64,000 bases of DNA from Ctenosaura bakeri. Its lineage: Eukaryota; Chordata; Lepidosauria; Squamata; Iguanidae. Numbering within the stretch: position 1 is the first letter of the stretch; every line of letters begins with the position of its first letter. Below are positions 38,160 through 46,632 of the stretch, piece by piece. Under the pieces are notes generated by a model. That model saw only the letters and a program-made list of their open reading frames with translations, made no database searches and was not told the DNA's origin. Made by a program: the position numbers and the translations under genes. The DNA lies in the NCBI GenBank assembly GCA_948474755.1, contig CAOLHI010002132.1:62001-126000 (forward strand), given 5' to 3'.

Positions 38160-38640
38160 TACAGTTGGCCCTTCACATTCCCTAGGGTTAGGGGTGCAGG
38201 ACCCTCACAGAAGTGGAAAAATTGCAAATATCAAAATGGGGATGTGTGTCTGTGGGAAGGGGGTTGAGGCATGGTGGGGAGAATGGACACCCAGGGTCCA
38301 AACCAGGTCAGGGAAAGGAAAAGAAAGAGGAGTGTGTGGCCCTGTACTTCCTCTCTCTCACCTATCTCCTTTGTTGGGTGTGTGGGGACGTTGGGAGAAG
38401 GTTTGCGGTGGTGAGAAATTCAGCTGCCACCCATCCTTATCTGGCCAGGTAGCAGCTAGTGGAGGAGGAGGGGGACCACAGGTGGGTTTTTAAAGGGCTG
38501 TGTGGCCTGATTGGAGACACTGACAGGGAAGGTTCCCCCAGAGAAGAAGAACTGAAGTGGAGGTAGGGCAGGGATTGAAGAAACTCGCAAATAATCTAAA
38601 CCGTGAAAATCAAACCCACAGATGTGCAGGGCCAACTGTA
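38160..38640 (-). mobile_element. Pogo/Tigger-like non-autonomous element, reverse orientation (481 bp)
   Basis: Left TACAGTTGGCCCTTCACATT with CCCTAGGGTTAGGGGTGCAG; right AATCAAACCCACAGATGTGC and GGGCCAACTGTA. This is the reverse orientation of the family at 32761 and 36944. The middle is a G-rich stretch (38240-38480) that gives spurious glycine-rich frames. Confidence 0.78.
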
Positions 38641-39009
38641 ATTCCTATAACATTTGAATTTATATGCCTTAAAAACAACTTGCAGTATCCCTGTGCAAAC
38701 TACAGCACAATTGACTTGTTTGGCAATGTGCTGGTACCTTTGTATAGACTCACTTTTTCTTCTTCAACAATAATGCAGAGGACTTATCTGAATAAATTAG
38801 CCTGTGTCTTATGCTTATTAACTTCAGTAGTGTCCTTGCTAAAGTCTGAGAGAATGTGTACCTTCCTCAGCATTTTTTTCCTTTTGAGACCCTGCTAAGC
38901 CAACTTTGTGCTTTCATTTTTCAGATAACAATCCCCAAATGGCCCTATATCATCCGTGTGTGTCCCATCCCAAGAACAGATGTATATCATTCAGGTTTCA
39001 TAAGGCTGT

Positions 39010-39293
39010 TTATCTGACTTTATGACTGCTGCAATTAATTTAAGTGATATGTAAAGACCATGGCAGAGACCAGTGAAATCACTAAACACTTACACTATTG
39101 AAAAACAACAGGTACAGCACCCATTTGTGCTATTCTTATTGTCAAAAGTAAACATCAAGGAAAGAAGAAATGAAGAGTAGGAACATGCTCACAGATATGC
39201 AGAAAGACAAGATCTTTACATATCACTTAAATTAATTGCAGCAGTCATAAAGTCAGATAAGAACAGGTTGCTTACCTGTAACTGTGGTTCTTC
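39010..39293. repeat. Left arm of the inverted duplication around DIRS copy 1
   Basis: In order: a 48 bp block A (39010-39057, starting TTATCTGACTTTATGACTGC), a 155 bp interior I (39058-39212), block A inverted (39213-39260), and 33 bp (39261-39293) that is the inverted copy of the right end of DIRS copy 1. The right side of the element carries A (45373-45420) and I inverted (45421-45576). By eye the paired segments match nearly perfectly, with a single T/A length difference in I. Confidence 0.92.
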
Positions 39294-39442
39294 TTCGTGG
39301 TCTCTGTGCCTTCATACACTAGGAGCTTTAGCGCCTGCGCGGTAGCGTTCGAAACTTCTAGAGCTTGTTCGCTTGGCGGGAACCCCTCCCCCACGCCGGT
39401 ACTGCGCATGCTCCTCCCGCCGAGCAACGGTCTCTCCTTAGT
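39288..39442. repeat. DIRS copy 1 left inverted terminal repeat
   Basis: Pairs with 45187-45374. For instance AGGAGCTTTAGCGCCTGCGC here is complementary to the stretch ending GCGCTAAAGCTCCT at 45298-45312. The repeat is interrupted by small differences near the outer end (CTCTGTGCCTTC against GATGGCACAGATG). Confidence 0.9.
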
Positions 39443-39617
39443 TCTTTCTCGTCCGCCGCCGCGTACGGAAGGTTCTTTAGTTTGTTCCTCTCACGTCGTG
39501 CTTGGCTTGCTGTTTTTCACGGTTTTACGGACTTTCGGACTGTCTTTGACCTCTCTTTCGGACTCCCCCTTCGGTTTTCGTCTTTTTGGATTTCGGAGTT
39601 TGGCGTTTCTTCGTCTT

Positions 39618-42072
39618 ATGTCCGCGCTCTTTAAGAAGTGCGTGTCCTGCGGCCGCAAGGTTGCCCTCAACGACGGCCATAAGGAGTGTCTCTTCTGTTT
39701 GGGCGAGTCCCACAACATCCGGACTTGCCCAATTTGCAGGGATTTTACTCCCAAACTCTTCGCAACCGCTCCGCGAGACTCAAATCTTATTGTTGGGAAC
39801 AGTCTCTGCGGGCGATGAGCGAGACCTCCACTTCCAAGATGGCCGACAAGAAGACGACCACGCCATCGACGGTATCGGCGGCTGCCGTTCCGTCCACCTC
39901 GTCGGTATCGGGCTCGGTACCGGCGAAAACGCCGATCTCGGCGTTACCGAGGATCCCGAAGCTGTCGGCGGCTGCCAAGTCAGCGAAAGGATCCTCGACG
40001 GCGAGGAAGGCTGAGGCTCCCCTTACGGAGACGCCTGCAAAAAAGCGCCCTGCTCCGGACGGAGGCAAGGGCAAGGAGAAGGAGAAGAAGAAGAAGAAGA
40101 AGGAAAAGAAGCGCTCCCCGGCTGGGGACGCTCAACCTCCTACTCCTCCTCCTACTCAGCAGCCTTCCAAAGGGCGAAGCGAGTCCGTCGACCTCTCGGA
40201 GGATGAGATCGAGGACGTTCCCCAACAGCGTCCAGACTCGCCTGTGGCAGACCCTCCAACCCTGGTGGAGGAGCGCCACCGCCCTCTTAGCCGTCGCAGG
40301 TCGGCCGACCTGCAGCAGAGAGAGCCCTCTGCTTCTCCGGAGCGGCGTTCGACCTCCTTCAGGTCCCGGTCCCGCTCTTCCGAGCGTCCGGTGGCCTCGC
40401 CGCCTCCGAGGGAGACAAGAGAGGAACAACCTCGCTCGTCTGCCTCCAGATACACCTCGGCGTCCTACGTGGCCAGGTACGCGAGGGAATCTGAATGGAG
40501 AGAGCGCCCGGCCTCCTATCGGTCGCATTCGCCATCGTACCGGGATCGGTACCATCGTGGCCCGAGTCGCTGGGAGACCTTTCCCGGGAAACCCCCGGGT
40601 TTACCTCGTCGACAGCGCGAATCGCGCTCGCCTGGGGGACGAGGCTCGGTCCCGTCGACGCCGAAGCCGATCTCCGTCGGACCGCCGCTCCTTCAGCCGC
40701 TCTCCCTCCCCTTTCGATATCATAGGGCGAGGGACCCTTTAAACCCAGGGTACGGGCGATTCGCCACCTCCTAGGGTCACGGCAACGGCGACGCGCCCTA
40801 CGGAGTCGGTGGTGACTAGCGGGCTACGACGACGTGGGCCTGCCAGTTTACCCCGGTCACCACCAAGAGGGTGAAGTCAGTGGTCAGCCATCCCAAGCGG
40901 GACGCTGCTGCTCCCACCGCCCCGGCTGCGGAGAAGCCTAGGAAGGCAACACCTGCGGCGACTACGAAGGAGCCGGAGAGCGAGCGGCGGAGGACTCACC
41001 GAGCTCGGAGTCGTACGACTCGAGTGCGGAGTCTGAGGTGTCTGAGGCGGCCCCCCGGAGTCCCTCCGTTGGGTTGGGGACCCGACCCCAGATTCTGCTC
41101 CAGAGGACGTCCACCAGTTCTCTGCGATGCTGCTCCGCAGGGCCCCTCCCTCGGCCTTAAGATCGCCGATGCGGAGCCGGAGGATGACGATCCAGCCTTC
41201 TCCTTTTTTCGAGGAGAAGCGCCCTTTCCCCGGCCCCGCTCCTCTCCTCCCCCGGGTATCCAACTGGTGAAGGCCGCCTGGGATGACCGGCCTCGGCTCA
41301 GCCGATACCGCAGCGGTTAGAACCCCTTTAAGGGGCCCCCAAAGGGGTAACGCCGGTTATCTATTTAATCACCCTGCACCAAACTTGTGGTCGTCGAGTC
41401 CGCCCCAAGGGAAAGGCTCCGGCAGGCAACACACCACCCCGCCGGACAAGGGCAGGAAGTTGGACGCCTCGCAAGGGGGGTTCTTTCGGCTCCCTTTCCT
41501 TGCAGATCAGGCTGTCCAACACTGGGGCTTCCTCGCGGCATACCTGAAGAAAGTGCTCGATCGCCTGCAACCAGCGATGGAAGCGGTCCCGGAGGACATC
41601 CGCCAAGCCTCCTCCGTGATCTTCAATGAGGCTATCTCCATCGCTGGGGCCCCAGATGGCCTCCTCCCGGCACGCAGTGGAGATCGCCTCCCGGGTCATG
41701 GCGGGGGTCCGTCGGCCTCCGCCGCCATGCTTCCTTTGACCGGCCGACATCCAGGAGGACACCAGAAAGGGGGATTGAAGATCTCCCCTTCGACGGTGAA
41801 GGCCTATTTAATTCGTCCACAGACGAAGCTTTTGGGCAAACTCGTCAAGGCGGAAAACTGACCGCAAAAAAGACGGGCTGCAGCCGGCCACGCAGACCCG
41901 CAGGGCCTCCACCTTCCGCCCATCCTGGGGCCCTCTTCCACCTCGTCGTTCCACGGTTTTGGCCCAGTTTGGGCAGTCGAGCCCCTCCTCCGGCTCATCG
42001 GCCAGACGCACGATTAGGCGGCACCCGCCTTCGTCGAAGAAGTCCTCCTCCGAGACAAAGTCTCGGTTTTTA
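39618..42072 (+). pseudogene. DIRS copy 1 gag-like frame, broken
   Basis: ATG at 39618 starts a protein with the Cys/His cluster C-x2-C-x9-H-x2-C-x2-C-x4-H-x4-C-x2-C (39636-39740). One base is missing near 39751 compared with copy 2 (CTCCCAAACTC against CTCCGCAAACTC), which moves the frame. The frame then runs open to 40774 through a lysine-rich tract and an Arg/Ser-rich region. Downstream, 40.57-42.07 kb carries dozens of small changes that lengthen homopolymers and shift frame repeatedly. This block may be a consensus error rather than true decay. The gag stop present in copy 2 (TGA at 55843) is also changed here. Confidence 0.85.
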
Positions 42073-42073
42073 C

Positions 42074-43987
42074 GTGCCTGGCAGGACCCACCAATACCCA
42101 CTCTTCAGCCTACCATCAGCGCTCGGAGACCGACCGACTCTCGCTCGACACCTAGCGGAGTGGCAGTATGTCACTACGGACTCTTGGGTGCTTTCCATCG
42201 TCCGTCTTGGCTACGCCATCGAGTTTCTCGATATTCCTCCTCGCGGCGTTTACTACTCCACGCCGTCGAGTCCGGCCCTCCTGGAAGAGATCCAATCCCT
42301 CCTCCAGAAAGGGGCGATCGAGCGGCTCCCGCAAGAGGCCAAGACCACCGGCTTCTTCTCCAGGTACTTCACGGTACCGAAAGCCGACGGTACCCTCCGG
42401 CCGATCCTAGACCTCAGAGGGGTGAACTACTACATCCGCCCCAAAAGGTTCAAGATGGTCACGATACCGTCGATCCTACCCTTCCTACATCGAGGGGACT
42501 GGTTCGCCTCCATCGATCTCCGAGACGCATACTTCCATATCGCCATTCGCCCGCAGCACAGACGGTACCTCCGCTTCGCAGTCGACGACACCTGTTACCA
42601 GTACAAGGTGCTGCCGTTCGGACTCTCGACTGCCCCAAGGGTCTTCACCAAGTGCATGGCCCCGGTGGTATCCTACCTGCGGACGAAGGGCGCTTCCGTC
42701 TTCCCCTACCTCGACGATTGGCTGTTGGTGGCGTCCTGCAAACAGAGACTTTACCACGACGTCCACATGACGTTGTCACTCCTGACCCGCCTTGGTCTAC
42801 GAGTGAATCCGAAGAAGTCCCACCTCGAGCCGGCGAGGATCTTGGACTTCATCGGGGCGACGCTCGACTCGACCTCCGCCAGGGCGTACCTACCAGAGTC
42901 TCGAGCACAAACCTTGATCCGGGCCGCCGCTCACGCTCGTACGGCCCCGACGTTATCTGCGAGAAGCGTCCAGCAGCTCTTGGGCTACATGGCTGCGACG
43001 ACCGCTGTGACATATCTCGCCAGGCTGAGAGCAAGACCTCTTCAACACTGGTTCGTCCGCATATTCGACCCCCTGCGAGACGAACAGACACTCCGACTGC
43101 AGCTGCCGGGAGACGTCCGCTCATCCCTCCGATGGTGGCAGTCGCGACGCAATCTCATGTCGGGGATGCCTTTCCAACAGCCGACACCGAAGGTGACGGT
43201 AACGACCGACGCCTCCCTGTATGGATGGGGTGCCCACTGCGGCGATCTCAGAGTCCGCGACAGATGGACCGACAACGAGACCGCTCTCCATATCAACGCG
43301 CTGGAGCTGCTCGCCGTCTGGAAAGCCCTACGGGCGTTCCGCCATGCCGTAGCGGGGCGCACGGTCCTGATTCTGACGGACAACACCACCGCCGTCTGCT
43401 ACATCAACAGACAAGGTGGGACTCATTCCACGACCCTGCTCGACATCGCGCTCGACCTGTGGGAATGGTGCATTCGCCTGCACACGCATCCCGTGGCGGT
43501 TCACCTGGCCGGGCAGGAGAACACCACGGCAGACGCCCTCAGCAGGGACACCTCATCCCATCACGAATGGTCTCTCTCCGGAGAGGCGTTCAGACTGATT
43601 CGGGACCGCTGGGGCGAACCATCGATCGACCTCTTCGCGACCAGGGAAAACGCGAAGTGTCGCCGATTCTGTTCCAGAGCGGGCCACGATCGTGCCTCCA
43701 TCGGGGACGCTTTCCAGTTTCCGTGGACCGGGGAACTCCTCTACGCGTTCCCGCCGTTCCCGCTGCTCGGCCGGACGATATCGAAGATCCTCGCCGACCG
43801 AGCCGACGCGATCCTGGTAGCCCCGTACTGGCCGAGGCAACATTGGTTCGCACCCCTGCTACAAGCCGCGCGAGACGACCTGCTCCGGTTGCCACCGACA
43901 CCGGACCTGCTCTCCCACTCCGGCGGCCGAGTCCTCCATCCGGACCTGCCACGCCTGGCCCTCCATGCCTGGAGGATATCGCACTAG
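42074..43987 (+). CDS. DIRS copy 1 reverse transcriptase-RNase H-methyltransferase frame, open
   Basis: One open frame of about 638 codons from VPGRTHQYPL to the stop TAG at 43985; it is open upstream to about 41969 but has no ATG near the start. RT: LRPILDLRGVNYYI, ASIDLRDAYFHI, LPFGLSTAPRVF, active-site Y-L-D-D at 42707-42718, and NPKKSHLEPARILDFIGATL. RNase H: VTTDASLYGWGA, ALHINALELLAVWKAL (Glu), LILTDNTTAVCYINRQGG (Asp) and TTADALSRD. C-terminal methyltransferase-like part: SIDLFATRENAKCRRFC and YAFPPFPLLGRTI. This domain order is that of DIRS-group elements. No stop or frameshift was seen, so the enzyme part could still be functional if translated. The missing ATG suggests frameshifting or reinitiation from gag. 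Confidence 0.92.
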   Translation: MPGRTHQYPLFSLPSALGDRPTLARHLAEWQYVTTDSWVLSIVRLGYAIEFLDIPPRGVYYSTPSSPALLEEIQSLLQKGAIERLPQEAKTTGFFSRYFTVPKADGTLRPILDLRGVNYYIRPKRFKMVTIPSILPFLHRGDWFASIDLRDAYFHIAIRPQHRRYLRFAVDDTCYQYKVLPFGLSTAPRVFTKCMAPVVSYLRTKGASVFPYLDDWLLVASCKQRLYHDVHMTLSLLTRLGLRVNPKKSHLEPARILDFIGATLDSTSARAYLPESRAQTLIRAAAHARTAPTLSARSVQQLLGYMAATTAVTYLARLRARPLQHWFVRIFDPLRDEQTLRLQLPGDVRSSLRWWQSRRNLMSGMPFQQPTPKVTVTTDASLYGWGAHCGDLRVRDRWTDNETALHINALELLAVWKALRAFRHAVAGRTVLILTDNTTAVCYINRQGGTHSTTLLDIALDLWEWCIRLHTHPVAVHLAGQENTTADALSRDTSSHHEWSLSGEAFRLIRDRWGEPSIDLFATRENAKCRRFCSRAGHDRASIGDAFQFPWTGELLYAFPPFPLLGRTISKILADRADAILVAPYWPRQHWFAPLLQAARDDLLRLPPTPDLLSHSGGRVLHPDLPRLALHAWRISH

Positions 43988-44999
43988 ACGATCCCGTGCT
44001 CGGTACCGTCCTCGTCGCGGCCAGGAAGGAATCCACCCGTCGCAACTATCAATACAAGTGGCGACGCTTCCTGACCTTCGCTAACGAGAGGAGTGAGCCG
44101 GTATCGCCCGCGGGGCTCTCGACCGTCCTGCACTTCCTCCTGCACCTCCGGCAACAGGGCCTGGCGTTTCCATCCCTGAAGGTGTATCTCTCCGCGATCG
44201 TGGCATACCAACCGCCACGATCTGCTGCCTCGGCCTTCTTCAGGAACGATACCGTTAAGCGGTTCCTGAAAGGACTTCATCATCTCTACCCGCCGGTATC
44301 GCCGCCGCTACCGCCGTGGTCCCTCTCGCTGGTGCTCTCGCAGCTGACGAAGCCGCCCTTCGAGCCAATGGCGACCTCGGATGACAGGCTCCTGACAATG
44401 AAAACTGCCTTCCTGGTAGCGGTGACCTCAGCGAGGCGAGCGGGTGAGATCACAGCTCTTCGTTCCGATGAGCCCTTCACGGTCTTCCACAGGGACAAGG
44501 TGGTCCTGAGACCTGACATCTCGTTCCTGCCTAAGGTGGTGTCCAGTTTCCACCTCAACCAGGACATCATCCTGCCTACCTTCTTCCCGAACCCAACGAC
44601 ACCGTTAGAGCGGTCCCTCCACTCCCTGGACGTGCGTCGGGCATTGGCCTTCTACAAGGACAGGACTGCTTCCTTCCGACAGACGCCGCATCTCTTTGTT
44701 TGCTATGGGCGACGTCGGAGGGGCCTAAAGTGTCCACCCAGCGCTTCTCCAAGTGGGTGGTGAGGACTATTGAACTGGCGTATGAGCTCGCGAGGAAGCC
44801 TCCGCCAGTCCTGCTTCGAGCCCACTCCACCAGAGCTGTGGCTACTTCTGCGGCCCTCCTGCGAGGAGTTGACCTGCATGAACTCTGCCGTGTGGCGACC
44901 TGGTCCCAACCATCGACCTTTGTGCGCCACTACAGGCTCGACTGCCGGTCGCGCAGAGATGCCCGGTTTGGACGTGAGGTGTTGGCTTCCGTGCTGTAG
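43966..44999 (+). pseudogene. DIRS copy 1 tyrosine recombinase, one frameshift
   Basis: It overlaps the end of the RT frame in another frame and starts with LDDPVLGTVLVAARKEST. Box A arginine lies in SARRAGEITAL. Near 44727 one A is missing (CCTAAAGTG against CCTAAAAGTG in copy 2), so the frame ends at a TGA at 44761, before the catalytic C-terminal block. That block (HSTR, ATWSQPSTF, HYRLD) continues in the next frame to a stop at 44997. A loss in a short A run is also a common sequencing error, so this should be checked in reads. Confidence 0.88.
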
Positions 45000-45035
45000 G
45001 ACCTGACCCGCCGTCCGACCGGTAAGCTACACAGT

Positions 45036-45132
45036 CTCCTAGTGTATGAAGGCACAGAGACCACGAAGAAGAAGAACAGGTTGCTTACCTGTAACTGTGG
45101 TTCTTCGAGTGGTCATCTGTGCCATCATACAC
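45036..45132. repeat. DIRS copy 1 internal complementary region
   Basis: CTCCTAGTGTATGAAGGCAC and CAGAGACCACGAAGAAG are complementary to the left end of the element. They run directly into AACAGGTTGCTTACCTGTAA, CTGTGGTTCTTCGAGTGGTC and ATCTGTGCCATCATACAC, complementary to the right end. The reverse complement reads as right end joined to left end, i.e. the circle junction. Confidence 0.92.
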
Positions 45133-45186
45133 ACCCGCCCTTCCTCCCCTCTTTCTCAGGTCCCTGTAGGTTCTACGGCGGACGAC

Positions 45187-45374
45187 AGAACTGAGGAGAG
45201 ACCGTTGCTCGGCGGGAGGAGCATGCGCAGTACCGGCGTGGGGGAGGGGTTCCCGCCAAGCGAACAAGCTCTAGAAGTTTCCGAACGCTACCGCGCAGGC
45301 GCTAAAGCTCCTAGTGTATGATGGCACAGATGACCACTCGAAGAACCACAGTTACAGGTAAGCAACCTGTTCTT
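45187..45374. repeat. DIRS copy 1 right inverted terminal repeat
   Basis: Runs from AGAACTGAGGAGAGACCG to CAACCTGTTCTT. The outer 30 bp contain ACAGGTAAGC, a good match to a vertebrate splice donor in the sense of NBAS transcription. Confidence 0.9.
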
Positions 45375-45576
45375 ATCTGACTTTATGACTGCTGCAATTA
45401 ATTTAAGTGATATGTAAAGATCTTGTCTTTCTGCATATCTGTGAGCATGTTCCTACTCTTCATTTTCTTCTTTCCTTGATGTTTACTTTTGACAATAAGA
45501 ATAGCACAAATGGGTGCTGTACCTGTTGTTTTTCAATAGTGTAAGTGTTTAGTGATTTCACTGGTCTCTGCCATGG
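45373..45576. repeat. Right arm of the inverted duplication around DIRS copy 1
   Basis: Block A (45373-45420) followed by the inverted interior I (45421-45576, ending CTCTGCCATGG). Beyond 45576 the sequence (TTCTGTCAGTGATC) no longer matches the left side. The inverted block A expected if the unit were symmetrical is missing here. Confidence 0.92.
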
Positions 45577-46009
45577 TTCTGTCAGTGATCATTCAGATTT
45601 TATTTGCATTCTTTCAAAGAACAACTGTTGTCTGATTAAAGAAATATTTGTATATTCATCCATTTATTTGAAATATTTCCATTCCACTTCTCATTTGCAC
45701 AAATCCCAAAGTGGTTTACAACTCCATAAAGCAATAAAACAGTCCAATAAAATTACTATCATAGAATAATATGAAAGGGAATTCAAAGCAGTTCACAACT
45801 GATAGAAAGCCAAAATAATAAGATATATTTTCCATAAACGCTAGAAAGGTACCAGCATCGAGCGCTGATATACCACAGATTGGGGATTGTTCCACAGGGT
45901 GACTGCTGCCACAGAGAATACCTCTTTCTTTGTTGTTTCCCAAAGGAAATCCTTTGGCAGAGTCAAACACTGGTAACAAATCAGAGAGACCAAGTCTGCC
46001 AGTTCTGCT

Positions 46010-46632
46010 TAATGATCTGCTCCAGGATCTTTCCGGGTACTGATGTCAGGCTGACTGGGCGATACTTATTTGGATCCTCTTTTTTCCCTTCTTGAAGATG
46101 GGGATAACATTTGCCCTCTTCCAGTCTGCTGGAACTTCTCCTGTCCTCCAAGATTTCTCAAAGATTATAGCAAACGGTTCCGAAATGACCTCTGCCAGCT
46201 CTTTTAATATCCTAGGATGCAATTCATCTGGCCCTGGAGACTTGAATTCATCCCGTGTGGCCAGGTATTCCTGTACCACCTCTCTACCTATTACGTGCCT
46301 CATTTCCCCTGCTTCCTCCCCTGCTCCCCAACCGCCAGGCTGAGTGCTTGCATCCTTCTGGGAAAAAACTGAGGCAAAGAAGGTGTTAAGTAGCTCTGCC
46401 TTTTCTCTTCCCCCTGTGAGTAATTTGCCATCTTCCCTGCGCAGCGACCCTACTGTCTCCTTCTTTTTCCTTTTGCTGCGGACATATTTTAAAAAACCCT
46501 TTTTATTGTTTTTAATGTCTCTGGCCAGCCTAAGTTCGTTCTGTGCTTTAACCTTTCTGACCTCCTCCCTCCATCTCCTGGCTCCTTGCTTAAATTCTTC
46601 TTTGGTGGTTTCCCCCTTCTTCTTCTACACAA
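46010..46632 (-). mobile_element. CR1 LINE fragment, antisense (start of RT domain)
   Basis: On the minus strand the frame reads EYLATRDEFKSPGPDELHP, then ILKELAEVISEPFAIIFEKS, WRTGEVPADWKRANVIPIFKKG, the start of the CR1 reverse transcriptase. The sequence upstream on that strand (46340-46632) encodes the linker before RT, in broken frames. The fragment ends at about 46010 inside the RT domain, so it lacks the catalytic part and the 3' end. Confidence 0.88.

Larger units (their letters stand above)
39288..45374 (+). mobile_element. DIRS-type tyrosine-recombinase retrotransposon, copy 1 (6087 bp)
   Basis: It moves via RNA and a circular DNA intermediate that is integrated by its own tyrosine recombinase, so no target duplication is expected. 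Visible parts are the left terminal repeat (39288-39442), gag-like frame (39618-42070, broken), RT-RNase H-methyltransferase frame (to 43987, open), recombinase frame (43966-44999, one frameshift), internal complementary region (45036-45132) and right terminal repeat (45187-45374). The element starts TTCTTCTTCG and ends CAACCTGTTCTT. Outside the block at 40.57-42.07 kb it is about 99.4% like copy 2 by eye. GC and CpG content are far higher than in the host intron. It lies in sense with NBAS. Confidence 0.95.

Noticed and set aside
39787..40555. Long minus-strand frames opposite DIRS gag (and the equivalents at 53556-54330)
   Set aside because: Leu/Arg-rich mirror frames of a GC-rich, repeat-coded gag. 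They have no motif and are explained by composition.
41959..44763. 934-codon open frame starting at a non-ATG codon in DIRS copy 1
   Set aside because: Only its last 260 codons are the recombinase. The rest is the shadow of the RT frame in another frame, Arg/Pro-rich because of the GC-rich sequence.
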